A stretch of 35,333 nt of DNA, taken from the NCBI GenBank assembly GCA_934292805.1, contig CAKQXQ010000024.1, forward strand, positions 1-35,333, given 5' to 3'. This stretch comes from an uncultured Roseburia sp. (GTDB taxonomy: Bacteria; Bacillota; Clostridia; Lachnospirales; Lachnospiraceae). This document shows positions 1-7,514 of the stretch, piece after piece (within the stretch, counting starts at the first letter, position 1; each line of letters opens with the position of its first letter). The notes under the pieces are model-generated. The model did not search any database. It saw only the letters and a program-made list of their open reading frames with translations, and had not been told where the DNA came from. A program made the translations under genes and the position numbers.

Positions 1-1479
1 GCTGCATTAAAAGCTGCAACTCCACTTGGAAAAGGTCTTGGAGCATCTCCAGGAGCTGCTTGTGGTAAAGTTGTATTCACAGCTGATGACGCTGAGAAAT
101 GGGCAGAAAGAGGAGAGAAAGTCGTTTTAGTACGTCTTGAGACTTCTCCAGAAGATATCACTGGTATGAAAGCTGCTCAGGGTATCTTAACAGTTCGTGG
201 TGGTATGACATCTCACGCAGCCGTAGTTGCACGTGGTATGGGAACATGCTGTGTATCCGGATGTGGCGATATCGCTATGGACGAAGAGAATAAGACATTT
301 ACATTAGGCGGACAGACATTCGTTGAGGGATCTGAAATTTCTATCGATGGTACAACAGGTAACATCTACGGAACATTAATCCCAACAGTTGATGCTACAA
401 TCGCTGGTGAGTTCGGACGTGTTATGGCATGGGCTGACAAATATAGAACATTAAAAGTTCGTACAAATGCTGATACTCCAGAAGATGCCAGAAAAGCTCG
501 TGAGCTTGGTGCAGAAGGTATCGGTCTTTGCCGTACAGAGCATATGTTCTTCGAGGAAAGCAGAATTGCTGCATTCCGTGAGATGATCTGCTCCGATACA
601 GTAGAAGAAAGAGAAGCAGCTCTTGAGAAGATCCTTCCATATCAGCAGGGAGACTTCGAAGCTCTTTATGAAGCTCTTGAAGGTAACCCAGTTACTATCC
701 GTTTCCTGGATCCACCTCTTCATGAGTTCGTTCCAACAGAAGAAGCTGATATCGAGAAACTTGCAAAAGCTCAGGGTAAATCCGTTGAGACAATCAAGAA
801 CATCATCGCTTCCTTACATGAGTTCAACCCTATGATGGGACACAGAGGATGCCGTCTTGCTGTTACTTATCCAGAAATCGCTAAGATGCAGACAACAGCA
901 GTTATCCGTGCAGCTATCAACGTACAGAAGAAACATCCAGACTGGACAGTAAAACCAGAAATCATGATTCCACTTGTATGTGAAGTAAAAGAATTAAAAT
1001 TCGTTAAGAACGTAGTTGTTGAGACAGCTGACGCTGAAATCGCAGCAGCAGGCGTTAACTTAGAGTACGAAGTTGGTACAATGATCGAGATCCCAAGAGC
1101 AGCTCTTACTGCTGATGAGATCGCTACAGAAGCTGATTTCTTCTGCTTCGGTACTAACGACTTAACACAGATGACATTTGGATTCTCCCGTGATGATGCT
1201 GGTAAGTTCTTAAATGCTTACTATGATACAAAGATCTTCGAGAACGATCCATTTGCAAAACTTGACCAGAACGGTGTTGGTAAATTAATGGAGACAGCTA
1301 TTAAGCTTGGTAAACCAGTTAATCCAAAACTTCATGTTGGTATCTGTGGAGAGCACGGTGGAGATCCATCTTCCGTAGAATTCTGCCACAAGATTGGTTT
1401 AGACTATGTTTCCTGCTCACCATTCCGTGTTCCAATCGCTCGTTTAGCAGCAGCACAGGCAGCTATTTCTAACAAATAA
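1..1479 (+). CDS. ppdK: Pyruvate, phosphate dikinase (C-terminal part, 5' end outside window)
   Basis: The reading frame is already open at base 1, so only the last 492 residues of a protein that is normally about 875 residues are present. The enzyme interconverts pyruvate, ATP and phosphate with PEP, AMP and pyrophosphate in the cytosol. In many anaerobes it works in the glycolytic direction. The visible part begins in the swivelling phospho-histidine domain: GGMTSHAAVVARGMG holds the catalytic His. It continues through the PEP/pyruvate TIM barrel with IMIPLVCEVKELK, GTMIEIPRAAL, FGTNDLTQM and the late ICGEHGGDP motif carrying the active-site Cys. Codon use is strongly biased, as expected for a highly expressed gene. 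It ends with TAA and is followed by a strong terminator, so it is not co-transcribed with the genes downstream. Confidence 0.97.
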   Translation, partial: AALKAATPLGKGLGASPGAACGKVVFTADDAEKWAERGEKVVLVRLETSPEDITGMKAAQGILTVRGGMTSHAAVVARGMGTCCVSGCGDIAMDEENKTFTLGGQTFVEGSEISIDGTTGNIYGTLIPTVDATIAGEFGRVMAWADKYRTLKVRTNADTPEDARKARELGAEGIGLCRTEHMFFEESRIAAFREMICSDTVEEREAALEKILPYQQGDFEALYEALEGNPVTIRFLDPPLHEFVPTEEADIEKLAKAQGKSVETIKNIIASLHEFNPMMGHRGCRLAVTYPEIAKMQTTAVIRAAINVQKKHPDWTVKPEIMIPLVCEVKELKFVKNVVVETADAEIAAAGVNLEYEVGTMIEIPRAALTADEIATEADFFCFGTNDLTQMTFGFSRDDAGKFLNAYYDTKIFENDPFAKLDQNGVGKLMETAIKLGKPVNPKLHVGICGEHGGDPSSVEFCHKIGLDYVSCSPFRVPIARLAAAQAAISNK

Positions 1480-1512
1480 TCTGACCTGAGAATCGAATAT
1501 TGAATTTGAGCT

Positions 1513-1550
1513 ATCAGCCCTGCGGATTTCCGCAGGGCTGATTGTGTTGT
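1513..1550 (+). terminator. Rho-independent terminator of ppdK
   Basis: A perfect 13-bp stem (1513-1525 with 1530-1542) closes a 4-nt ATTT loop. It is followed by a T-rich stretch, TGTGTTGTGT. It lies 33 bp after the ppdK stop codon. Confidence 0.85.
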
Positions 1551-1601
1551 GTGCTGTAGGGTACCAGGAATATTACAATAGAGAATACAAATAGACAGCC
1601 C

Positions 1602-1647
1602 TATATAGTATCTGAACGAATACGAAAACAGAAGGGGCTATTTTATT
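1602..1647 (+). repeat. Direct repeat copy 1 flanking the toxin-antitoxin module
   Basis: This ~46-bp stretch contains TATATAGTATCT, AACG, ATACGAAAAC and GGGGCTATTTTAT. It closely matches 2406-2450. The second copy forms a good terminator hairpin. This one has a degraded stem and ends just before the toxin promoter. Confidence 0.6.
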
Positions 1648-1649
1648 GC

Positions 1650-1678
1650 TTGACAATATGGAAAAATTACCATATTAT
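1650..1678 (+). promoter_or_regulatory. Promoter of the toxin-antitoxin operon with an embedded palindrome
   Basis: TTGACA (1650-1655) and TATTAT (1673-1678) are separated by exactly 17 bp. The spacer carries an inverted repeat, AATATGG (1655-1661) and CCATATT (1670-1676), with 8 bp between the arms. Binding there would occlude both promoter boxes. The antitoxin encoded downstream has an HTH domain, so autorepression through this palindrome is a reasonable inference. Confidence 0.7.
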
Positions 1679-1709
1679 ACTCATATAGAAAGTACATCGG
1701 AGGAAATTT

Positions 1710-2063
1710 ATGAGTGAATTTAAAGCAGAATTTTACAAGGCAAAGGATGGGAGTAAACCTGCAAAAGAATTTATACTTTCTCAAGAAACAAAAATGAAAG
1801 CGAAATTGTTTGGATTAGTTGATATGTTAGAACAATATGGAAATCAACTAAGAGAACCATATAGCAAATCATTGGGAGATGGTATTTTTGAAATTCGTGC
1901 AAAAGTAGGAACGGATATAACAAGGGTGTTATATTTTTTCTACTATGAAGGAAGAATAATATTAACAAACGGATTTGTTAAAAAAACTCAAGAGACACCG
2001 CAAAATGAAATCAAAAAAGCAAAACAATACCGCAAGGAATTTTTAGGAAGGAGTGATAAATAA
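1710..2063 (+). CDS. RelE/HigB-like toxin (Gp49-like family)
   Basis: The protein has 117 residues and resembles the phage-derived Gp49-like/HigB branch of the RelE superfamily, which are small mRNA interferases acting at the ribosome. The supporting signature is the C-terminal beta-sheet core: FEIRAKVGTDITRVLYFFYY, then IILTNGFVKKTQETP and a lysine-rich helix, the usual order 'R..Y.... I.LL..F.KK....P..EI..A'. The start is supported by GGAGG at 1699-1703. The stop overlaps the next start (TAATG), the classic toxin-first HigBA layout with translational coupling. The family assignment is firm. The ribosome-dependent RNase activity is inferred. Confidence 0.88.
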   Translation: MSEFKAEFYKAKDGSKPAKEFILSQETKMKAKLFGLVDMLEQYGNQLREPYSKSLGDGIFEIRAKVGTDITRVLYFFYYEGRIILTNGFVKKTQETPQNEIKKAKQYRKEFLGRSDK

Positions 2064-2356
2064 TGAGTGAATTTCAAGAGTTGTTACAGGAACAGTTAAA
2101 AGATCCTGAATTTAAAAAGGAATGGGACGATATTCAGCCAGAAATGGATGTCATCCGTGCAATGATTGATGCACGCATTGAGCAGAATTTAACACAAAAA
2201 GAGCTGGCTACACGAACAGGAATTGATCAGGCAGATATAAGTAAGCTTGAAAATGGAACGAGAAATCCAAGTTTAAAATTATTAAAGAAACTTGCTTCTG
2301 GATTGGGAATGCAGTTAAAAATTGAATTTGTACCAATGCAAACATTACGGAAATAG
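2063..2356 (+). CDS. HigA-like antitoxin, XRE-family HTH protein
   Basis: The protein has 97 residues with a Cro/CI-type helix-turn-helix in the C-terminal two thirds: LTQKELATRTGIDQADISKLENGTRNPSLKLLKKLASGLGM. The acidic N-terminal part (QELLQEQLKDPEFKKEWDDIQPEMDVIRAMIDAR) is the segment expected to contact the toxin. The start codon shares one base with the toxin stop, so the two are translationally coupled. It should neutralise the preceding HigB-like protein and repress the operon, probably through the palindrome at 1655-1676. The coding sequence is AT-rich compared with ppdK, consistent with an acquired module. Confidence 0.9.
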   Translation: MSEFQELLQEQLKDPEFKKEWDDIQPEMDVIRAMIDARIEQNLTQKELATRTGIDQADISKLENGTRNPSLKLLKKLASGLGMQLKIEFVPMQTLRK

Positions 2357-2405
2357 CTTACATTACTGCTTTATGTATGCAAACAAAAACATAAATAATC
2401 CGATT

Positions 2406-2450
2406 TATATAGCATCTAACGGATACGAAAACGGTTAGGTGCTATTTTAT
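2406..2450 (+). repeat. Direct repeat copy 2 flanking the toxin-antitoxin module
   Basis: This is the counterpart of 1602-1647. The two share the TATATAG, ATCT, AACG, ATACGAAAAC and CTATTTTAT blocks in the same order. Together they bracket the promoter and both genes of the toxin-antitoxin pair. Confidence 0.6.
2410..2448 (+). terminator. Terminator after the toxin-antitoxin operon
   Basis: An 11-bp stem (2410-2420 with 2434-2444, one G-U pair) with a 13-nt loop is followed by TTTTAT. It lies 53 bp after the antitoxin stop codon and coincides with direct repeat copy 2. Confidence 0.7.
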
Positions 2451-2495
2451 GTTCAAAAAACAGGAGATAAAGAATACAGAACCGGAGGATGAACG

Positions 2496-3758
2496 ATGAA
2501 AAACACGCAAAAGCCTACAACAATCACACTTGCCCGTTGGATTATCGACAAGGCAAACACAGATGTATACCGTGCCGGAACACTTTCGGGAACAAAGCAT
2601 CCGAAAGCAGATGGAGAACTTCTTGAAAAGCTGGGAGGCAGAGCAAATCTGGTGGAGCAGGCCAAAATTCTTGAAAAACAGACAGATGCCGGGAAAAGTG
2701 GAAAAATCTGGTTTAAATGGACAAATGTCAATACAGATATAAGTGTGATTCATTTTGATATAGCTTCCATACCAGAGTTATGTGAGATAGAGCGGATAGA
2801 AGATCCGCGTGCACGTCAGCAGCGTTTGATCCGGTTTGTATCACAATATAGGGAAGAAGTGGAAGGGTGTGACTGGATCTGCAAATATTATGATGATATA
2901 TTGGCAGATCTGAAATCCGGAAAGAGAGAACCTGATGCATACAAAGAGGATGAAAAACTTTTTTGTTGTATTAATGCCATTGCAAATTTGAAAGAATCCA
3001 TGTGGGAGCATGTGTTTAGCAGTAGGGTTTTCGGTGATTCCAAGAAATTCCAGAATGAGTACCGTTCAAAGATTTTTACAATATTGAAAAAATATTCTCC
3101 GTATTATGAAAATGAACTTGATGTAGAAACAGCGGATAAGGAAGAAGCAGAAAAAGAAGAAATAGATAAACGGGAACTTTTGCAAATGCATGGAATTATG
3201 TCTTATGCCCAGACTATGGAATGGAAGGGGAATTTGACGTATTATTTGGATACTGCACCTAATGTGATAATACAAACCGCATCTAATTTGTATGGAACAG
3301 TATTAAACACACAGACGTTGGAACATGCGATACCTGCAGATCTGTCTTTTTGCAGAAAAATAATGACGATTGAAAATAAAGCGAATTATGAGAGCCTGCC
3401 ATATGAAGAAGGAACACTATACATATTTTGCCACGGACATTTCACTCCAAAAGAAGCAGTATTTCTGAAAAAGATTCATGAAATCGCTCCAAAAGGCTGC
3501 GAATACTATCATTGGAGTGACATGGATCTTGGTGGAATCAGTATTTTTCGGTCAATAAAAAACCGGATTTTTCCAGAGCTGAAGCCTTATAAAATGAGCG
3601 TAGCAGATTATAGGGAGGCGATAGAACATGGTGCCGGACTTCCATTAAAGGCGTCATCCAGAGAGAAGCTGCTCAGAAAAGAGGCGGGAGTTCTGGAAGA
3701 CCTCAGGCAGGAGATTTTAAAACGGAATCAGACTGTTGAACAGGAATACTTTTTGTAG
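2496..3758 (+). CDS. JetD-like TOPRIM protein (Wadjet family), solitary
   Basis: The protein has 420 residues. Its C-terminal third resembles the JetD/DUF2220 TOPRIM nuclease domain. The metal-binding set is visible as E293 in TIENKANYESL, followed by the strand LYIFCHGHF and the DMD pair D342/D344 in HWSDMDLGGISIF. The N-terminal two thirds are divergent and contain a charged Glu/Lys segment near residues 205-228. In Wadjet systems JetD cleaves DNA that the JetABC SMC complex has extruded, which limits plasmids. No jetA, jetB or jetC lies in this window, so this is an orphan relative and its partner is unknown. The start is backed by GGAGG at 2484-2488. The toxin-antitoxin terminator upstream makes it a separate transcription unit. 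Confidence 0.75.
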   Translation: MKNTQKPTTITLARWIIDKANTDVYRAGTLSGTKHPKADGELLEKLGGRANLVEQAKILEKQTDAGKSGKIWFKWTNVNTDISVIHFDIASIPELCEIERIEDPRARQQRLIRFVSQYREEVEGCDWICKYYDDILADLKSGKREPDAYKEDEKLFCCINAIANLKESMWEHVFSSRVFGDSKKFQNEYRSKIFTILKKYSPYYENELDVETADKEEAEKEEIDKRELLQMHGIMSYAQTMEWKGNLTYYLDTAPNVIIQTASNLYGTVLNTQTLEHAIPADLSFCRKIMTIENKANYESLPYEEGTLYIFCHGHFTPKEAVFLKKIHEIAPKGCEYYHWSDMDLGGISIFRSIKNRIFPELKPYKMSVADYREAIEHGAGLPLKASSREKLLRKEAGVLEDLRQEILKRNQTVEQEYFL

Positions 3759-4026
3759 TGGGAAAATTGGTCTAAAGCCAGCAAATTATGCAGAAAAGGC
3801 AGAAGCAACCGAAATGCCAGAAACCATTAATTTCTCTAAAAAAGAACTCAAAATAAACCATCATGCACAATTTGCACTTGTAAACAAATACATAAATTAC
3901 ATAAAAACGACAAAAATTTCCGGGATAGGTACGAGAAAATCAAAAAAATATAGAATATGCACAGAATCGGCATGATATCAACATGAATTTTAGTAGTTTT
4001 TAAACGATAAAAACTACTGACAAATA
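3759..4026. other. Non-coding spacer before the exopolysaccharide cassette
   Basis: This is AT-rich sequence with no supported gene. A 79-codon frame at 3736-3975 overlaps the end of the JetD-like gene and has no ribosome site or recognisable product. The notable feature is a perfect 10-bp inverted repeat, AGTAGTTTTT (3992-4001) and AAAAACTACT (4009-4018), with a 7-nt loop. It sits 8 bp upstream of the -35 box of the next operon. It has no T-run on either side, so it looks like an operator or structural element and not a terminator. Confidence 0.55.
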
Positions 4027-4055
4027 TTGACAATTCAACAAAAACCCCGTAAACT
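4027..4055 (+). promoter_or_regulatory. Promoter of the exopolysaccharide control cassette
   Basis: A consensus TTGACA at 4027-4032 is followed, after a 17-bp spacer, by TAAACT at 4050-4055 (4 of 6 matches to the -10). The 10-bp inverted repeat at 3992-4018 lies directly upstream. Confidence 0.6.
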
Positions 4056-4098
4056 TTAATAGTGCATTACAAATATAAGCAATTGGGGAGATGTGAAA

Positions 4099-4806
4099 GT
4101 GATAGATATACATAACCATTCTCTTTTCGGGGTGGATGACGGAGCTCGAACAATTGAAGATACAAAACAAATGCTTATGTTTGCAAGAAGTCAGGGAATC
4201 ACAAAGATCATCCTGACACCGCATTATCGTCCGAGGATGTTTGAATATCCAAGTGAGAAAGTGCATCAGAATTTTGAACAAGTTAAGAAAGCCGCATCTG
4301 ATATAAATATAGAAGTGTTCCTTGGCTGCGAGTATCATACAGACAGTCAGATGATAGAACATTTTAATGACGGAAGATGTGAGACACTCGGAGACAGTGA
4401 TTATGTTCTGACTGAGTATTCCCATAACAGCGAATATTCATATATCATGCAGAACACTCAGCGAGTATTATCATGTGGGTATATCCCAGTGATAGCACAC
4501 GCAGAGAGATATCAATGTCTTTTTTCTATACCAAAAAGGCTGGAGGAACTCCAACGTGCAGGTGCTTATATCCAGCTTAATGCAGACAGTGTGTTAGGAT
4601 GCACCGGATTCCGAATGAAGCAGTTCTGTAGAAAAGTATTAAAAAATGAATGGGCAGATATTATCGCCAGTGATGCACATAATATGGGTGATAGACCAAA
4701 TCGTCTTTCTCAATGTTATGAATACATAGAAAAGAAATTTGACAGAGACTATGCCGAGTTATTATTTGAGAATAACCCAGGTCAAATTATAGAATCTATC
4801 AAGTGA
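4099..4806 (+). CDS. CpsB/YwqE-type PHP-domain tyrosine-protein phosphatase
   Basis: This is a metal-dependent phosphatase of the PHP superfamily that dephosphorylates the BY-kinase of Gram-positive capsule/EPS loci. The metal ligands are in the expected order: IDIHNHSLFGVDDGA at the N-terminus, LTPHYRP, GCEYHTD, VIAHAERYQC and SDAHNMGDRP near the C-terminus. A GTG at 4093 also opens the frame, but the ribosome site GGGGAG (4085-4090) lies only 2 nt from it and 8 nt from the GTG at 4099. The 4099 start gives the family-typical beginning MIDIHNHS. It is the first gene of a four-gene cassette with the chain-length protein, the kinase and an LCP protein. Confidence 0.93.
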   Translation: MIDIHNHSLFGVDDGARTIEDTKQMLMFARSQGITKIILTPHYRPRMFEYPSEKVHQNFEQVKKAASDINIEVFLGCEYHTDSQMIEHFNDGRCETLGDSDYVLTEYSHNSEYSYIMQNTQRVLSCGYIPVIAHAERYQCLFSIPKRLEELQRAGAYIQLNADSVLGCTGFRMKQFCRKVLKNEWADIIASDAHNMGDRPNRLSQCYEYIEKKFDRDYAELLFENNPGQIIESIK

Positions 4807-4897
4807 GATGAAAGCTTTGGCAGGATAAATCATAGAATTTATGGCTAATTATAATAATAAATATACTGATATTACAAAAGGTAAGAGGAGAACGAAT

Positions 4898-5635
4898 ATG
4901 CCGCAAGAGACAAATGAAATTGATGAAATCGATTTAGTAGAACTGTTCTTTGAACTGTTAGCACACTGGAAAATGATTGCCGTATCAACAATACTTACAG
5001 GAACGATTGCTGCATTAGTCAGCCTGTTTCTTATGACACCTTTATATAAGTCTACATCAGCATTATACGTATTATCAAAGAGCACCTCGATCACAAGCCT
5101 TGCTGATGTACAACTTGGCACAAATCTGGCAAATGATTATGTTGTTGTATCGACTGGAAGACCGGTATTGGAACAGGTAATAAAAAATCTGGATCTTAAT
5201 CTGACATATGAACAGCTGAAGTCTATGATTCAAGTTAATAACCCATCTAATTCGCGTATCCTTGAGATTACAGTGACAGACAGTGATCCGAAGACTGCAA
5301 AACTTATTGCGGACGAGACAGCAGAAGTAATATCTGCATTTATCGCAGAGAAGATGGATCAGGATCCACCAACAATTATCCAACGCGGTTATTCAGATGG
5401 TAACCCAGTGTCGCCACACAAAACCAAAAATACAATGCTCGGTGCATTGGCTGGTATGATTATTGCATGTGGTATTGTAATTTTAAGTTTTCTGTTAAAT
5501 GATACGATCGTGACAGAGGAAGATATTACAAAGAAGCTGGGATTAAATGTGCTTGGGGTAATTCCATATGAGGAAGAAGAAAAAGCTCATGGAAGAAAAG
5601 TACGAAAGAATGAAAAAAATAAAATGCAGGAATAG
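4898..5635 (+). CDS. Polysaccharide chain-length / tyrosine-kinase modulator (CpsC/Wzz-like)
   Basis: This is a membrane protein of the Wzz/CapA family. It has a first transmembrane helix (MIAVSTILTGTIAALVSLFLM), an extracytoplasmic domain, the proline-containing segment GNPVSPHKTKN and a second transmembrane helix (MLGALAGMIIACGIVILSFLL). The cytoplasmic tail ends LNVLGVIPYEEEE and is where such proteins dock and activate the BY-kinase. An in-frame ATG at 4841 exists, but AGAGGAG at 4884-4890 is correctly spaced only for the ATG at 4898, which gives MPQETNEIDEIDLVELFFELL. It lies between the phosphatase and kinase genes, the canonical order. Confidence 0.93.
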   Translation: MPQETNEIDEIDLVELFFELLAHWKMIAVSTILTGTIAALVSLFLMTPLYKSTSALYVLSKSTSITSLADVQLGTNLANDYVVVSTGRPVLEQVIKNLDLNLTYEQLKSMIQVNNPSNSRILEITVTDSDPKTAKLIADETAEVISAFIAEKMDQDPPTIIQRGYSDGNPVSPHKTKNTMLGALAGMIIACGIVILSFLLNDTIVTEEDITKKLGLNVLGVIPYEEEEKAHGRKVRKNEKNKMQE

Positions 5636-5649
5636 GCAGGTGAGAATAA

Positions 5650-6408
5650 ATGGAAACAATTACACTTCAGAATCTGAAACCACACAGTTTAAAAAGAAGA
5701 GAAGCTCTAAGGGTTTTGAAGACAAACCTGCAGTTTTGTGGAGATGATATCAAATCAATCCTTATCACCAGTACTATTCCAGGTGAATGTAAAAGTACGA
5801 TCAGTGTTGACCTTGCTGTTTCTCTGACCGAATCAGGAAAGAGGGTGCTTCTGATTGATGCTGATATGAGAAAATCTGTCCTTGTTGGAAGATTACAGGC
5901 AACTGCAGAGGACAAAAGGGAAATCTTTGGATTATCACATTATCTTTCCGGTCAGAAAAAACTGGATGATGTGATCTATTCTACACAACTTTCAAAGTTA
6001 TTTATGATTTTTTCCGGTCCATATGTACCGAATCCAACAGAGATCCTTGATAAAAAATACTTTGCCGAACTTATGAGTTTTGCAAGAAACCTGTTTGACT
6101 ATGTGATCGTTGATTGTCCTCCAATCGGGGCAACCATTGATGCGGCTGTTATTGCAAAATACTGTGATGGAGCAATTTTTGTTGTTGCACAGGGCGTCGC
6201 AGGAAGTAAGCTTGTTGTTGGTGCAAAACAACAGCTTGAGGCTTCCGGTGTCAGGATCCTTGGAGCTGTAATGAGTGGTGTGAAAACAGATGGCAGTCAT
6301 TATGGTAAGTATTATGGCAAATACTATGGTAAATATTATGGCAAATACTACGGAAGTGATGACATGGAGAAAGATGGCAGACAAAAGAAGGAAAAGTCTA
6401 AGAAATGA
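5650..6408 (+). CDS. Bacterial tyrosine kinase (CpsD/YwqD-like BY-kinase)
   Basis: This is a cytoplasmic P-loop tyrosine autokinase that controls polysaccharide synthesis together with the upstream membrane modulator and phosphatase. Three nucleotide motifs are visible: Walker A around residues 45-50, Walker A' VLLIDADMR (D70, D72) and Walker B YVIVDCPP (D155). Walker A reads PGECKST. The glycine that normally precedes the catalytic lysine is Cys47 (codon TGT). The tail carries nine tyrosines (218, 221, 222, 225, 226, 229, 230, 233, 234) in YGKY units, the autophosphorylation cluster, followed by a lysine-rich end. The stop overlaps the next start by ATGA. Activity is likely but not certain given the Walker A change. 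Confidence 0.92.
   Translation: METITLQNLKPHSLKRREALRVLKTNLQFCGDDIKSILITSTIPGECKSTISVDLAVSLTESGKRVLLIDADMRKSVLVGRLQATAEDKREIFGLSHYLSGQKKLDDVIYSTQLSKLFMIFSGPYVPNPTEILDKKYFAELMSFARNLFDYVIVDCPPIGATIDAAVIAKYCDGAIFVVAQGVAGSKLVVGAKQQLEASGVRILGAVMSGVKTDGSHYGKYYGKYYGKYYGKYYGSDDMEKDGRQKKEKSKK
6301..6354 (+). repeat. In-frame 12-bp tandem repeat encoding the kinase tyrosine cluster
   Basis: Four 12-bp units of the type TATGGYAARTAY start at 6301, 6313, 6325 and 6337, followed by TACGGA. Each unit encodes Tyr-Gly-Lys-Tyr. Gain or loss of units would keep the frame and change the number of phosphorylatable tyrosines. Confidence 0.85.
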
Positions 6409-7436
6409 AGCAGAAAGAAAAGAACTATAAAATCCTTCCGGTTTTCATTCTGCTCTTATTAGCAGTGGCAGTTCTGTTGGTGGTTCTGGTGATTTTAAGC
6501 AGAGGTAATAAAGAAAATCCGGTTACATCTACAGAATATGTTAAGACCACAGAGGATGCTTCTTCTGGTACTGACAAGTGGCAGGAGGGAGTCATCAGTT
6601 ATAATGGTAAAAATTATCGATACAATACATCCATAAAGAACTACCTTTTTCTAGGGGTAGACCAGGATGGACCGGTTGTTAAGGCAAAAGATGGAATTAG
6701 TGGCGGACAGTCCGATGCGATGTTCCTTCTGGTGGCAGATGACAGGAACAAGACATTGTCTGTGATCGCGATCAACCGGAATACCATGACAAATGTTAAA
6801 GTTTACGATGAGGATGGTGAGTATGTGAATACTGCCAGACTCCAGATCTGCCTGCAGCATGGTTACGGTGATGGAATGAGAGTAAGCTGCCTCCGCAGTG
6901 TGGATGCGGTTTCAGAACTCTTCTACAATTTACCGATCTCCGGATACCTGTCCATGAACATGGACGCCCTGCCGATCATCAATGATGAGATTGGTGGTGT
7001 TACGGTGGAGGTCTTAGACGATCTTAGCAATACAGCAAAAAATGTATCCTTGAAAAAAGGTGAGACTGTGACACTTACCGGAGATGAAGCCTATGTTTAT
7101 CTGCGAAGCAGGGATACCAGTGTATTCGACAGTGCAGGTGAGCGTCTGAACCGTCAGATGCAATACATGACGGCATTATTTGCCAAAATGAAAACAGTTA
7201 CAGAAAGCAATCCATCCATATTCAAAACGATCAACAGTTCAATAAAGGACTATACCGTATCCAGTATGGATTTTGTAAAGCTGGCAGAGATGTCAGCAGA
7301 CTATACATTCGATGAAAGCCACATGTATACAATTCCGGGCGAAACTGTCCAGGGAGAGGTTTTTGAGGAATATAATGTGGATGATCCGGCACTCTACGAG
7401 ATGATTTTAGAGATTTTCTATGAACCGGTGGATTAA
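6405..7436 (+). CDS. LytR-CpsA-Psr (LCP) family glycopolymer transferase
   Basis: This is a membrane-anchored LCP protein. Members of the family transfer undecaprenyl-linked glycopolymers to peptidoglycan. There is one N-terminal transmembrane helix (residues 11-32), a short Ser/Thr linker and an extracytoplasmic LCP domain. The domain is recognised by NYLFLGVD, SDAMFLLVADD, VIAINRNTM, INDEIGGVTVEV and the arginine motif YLRSRDTSVFD..GERLNRQ, which binds the pyrophosphate. It overlaps the kinase gene by 4 bp, so it belongs to the same operon. No glycosyltransferase, flippase or polymerase follows, so the polymer it attaches must be encoded elsewhere. Confidence 0.92.
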   Translation: MKQKEKNYKILPVFILLLLAVAVLLVVLVILSRGNKENPVTSTEYVKTTEDASSGTDKWQEGVISYNGKNYRYNTSIKNYLFLGVDQDGPVVKAKDGISGGQSDAMFLLVADDRNKTLSVIAINRNTMTNVKVYDEDGEYVNTARLQICLQHGYGDGMRVSCLRSVDAVSELFYNLPISGYLSMNMDALPIINDEIGGVTVEVLDDLSNTAKNVSLKKGETVTLTGDEAYVYLRSRDTSVFDSAGERLNRQMQYMTALFAKMKTVTESNPSIFKTINSSIKDYTVSSMDFVKLAEMSADYTFDESHMYTIPGETVQGEVFEEYNVDDPALYEMILEIFYEPVD

Positions 7437-7514
7437 TTCAGGTAGTAAACGTGGGTCTTTACAGATTTGCGTTTAGTATATCACATGCAAAAATGATGAA
7501 GAAAGGAGAAAAGT

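Noticed and set aside
3736..3975. 79-codon frame after the JetD-like gene
   Set aside because: It overlaps the end of the JetD-like gene, has no ribosome site and no recognisable sequence, and lies in AT-rich spacer.
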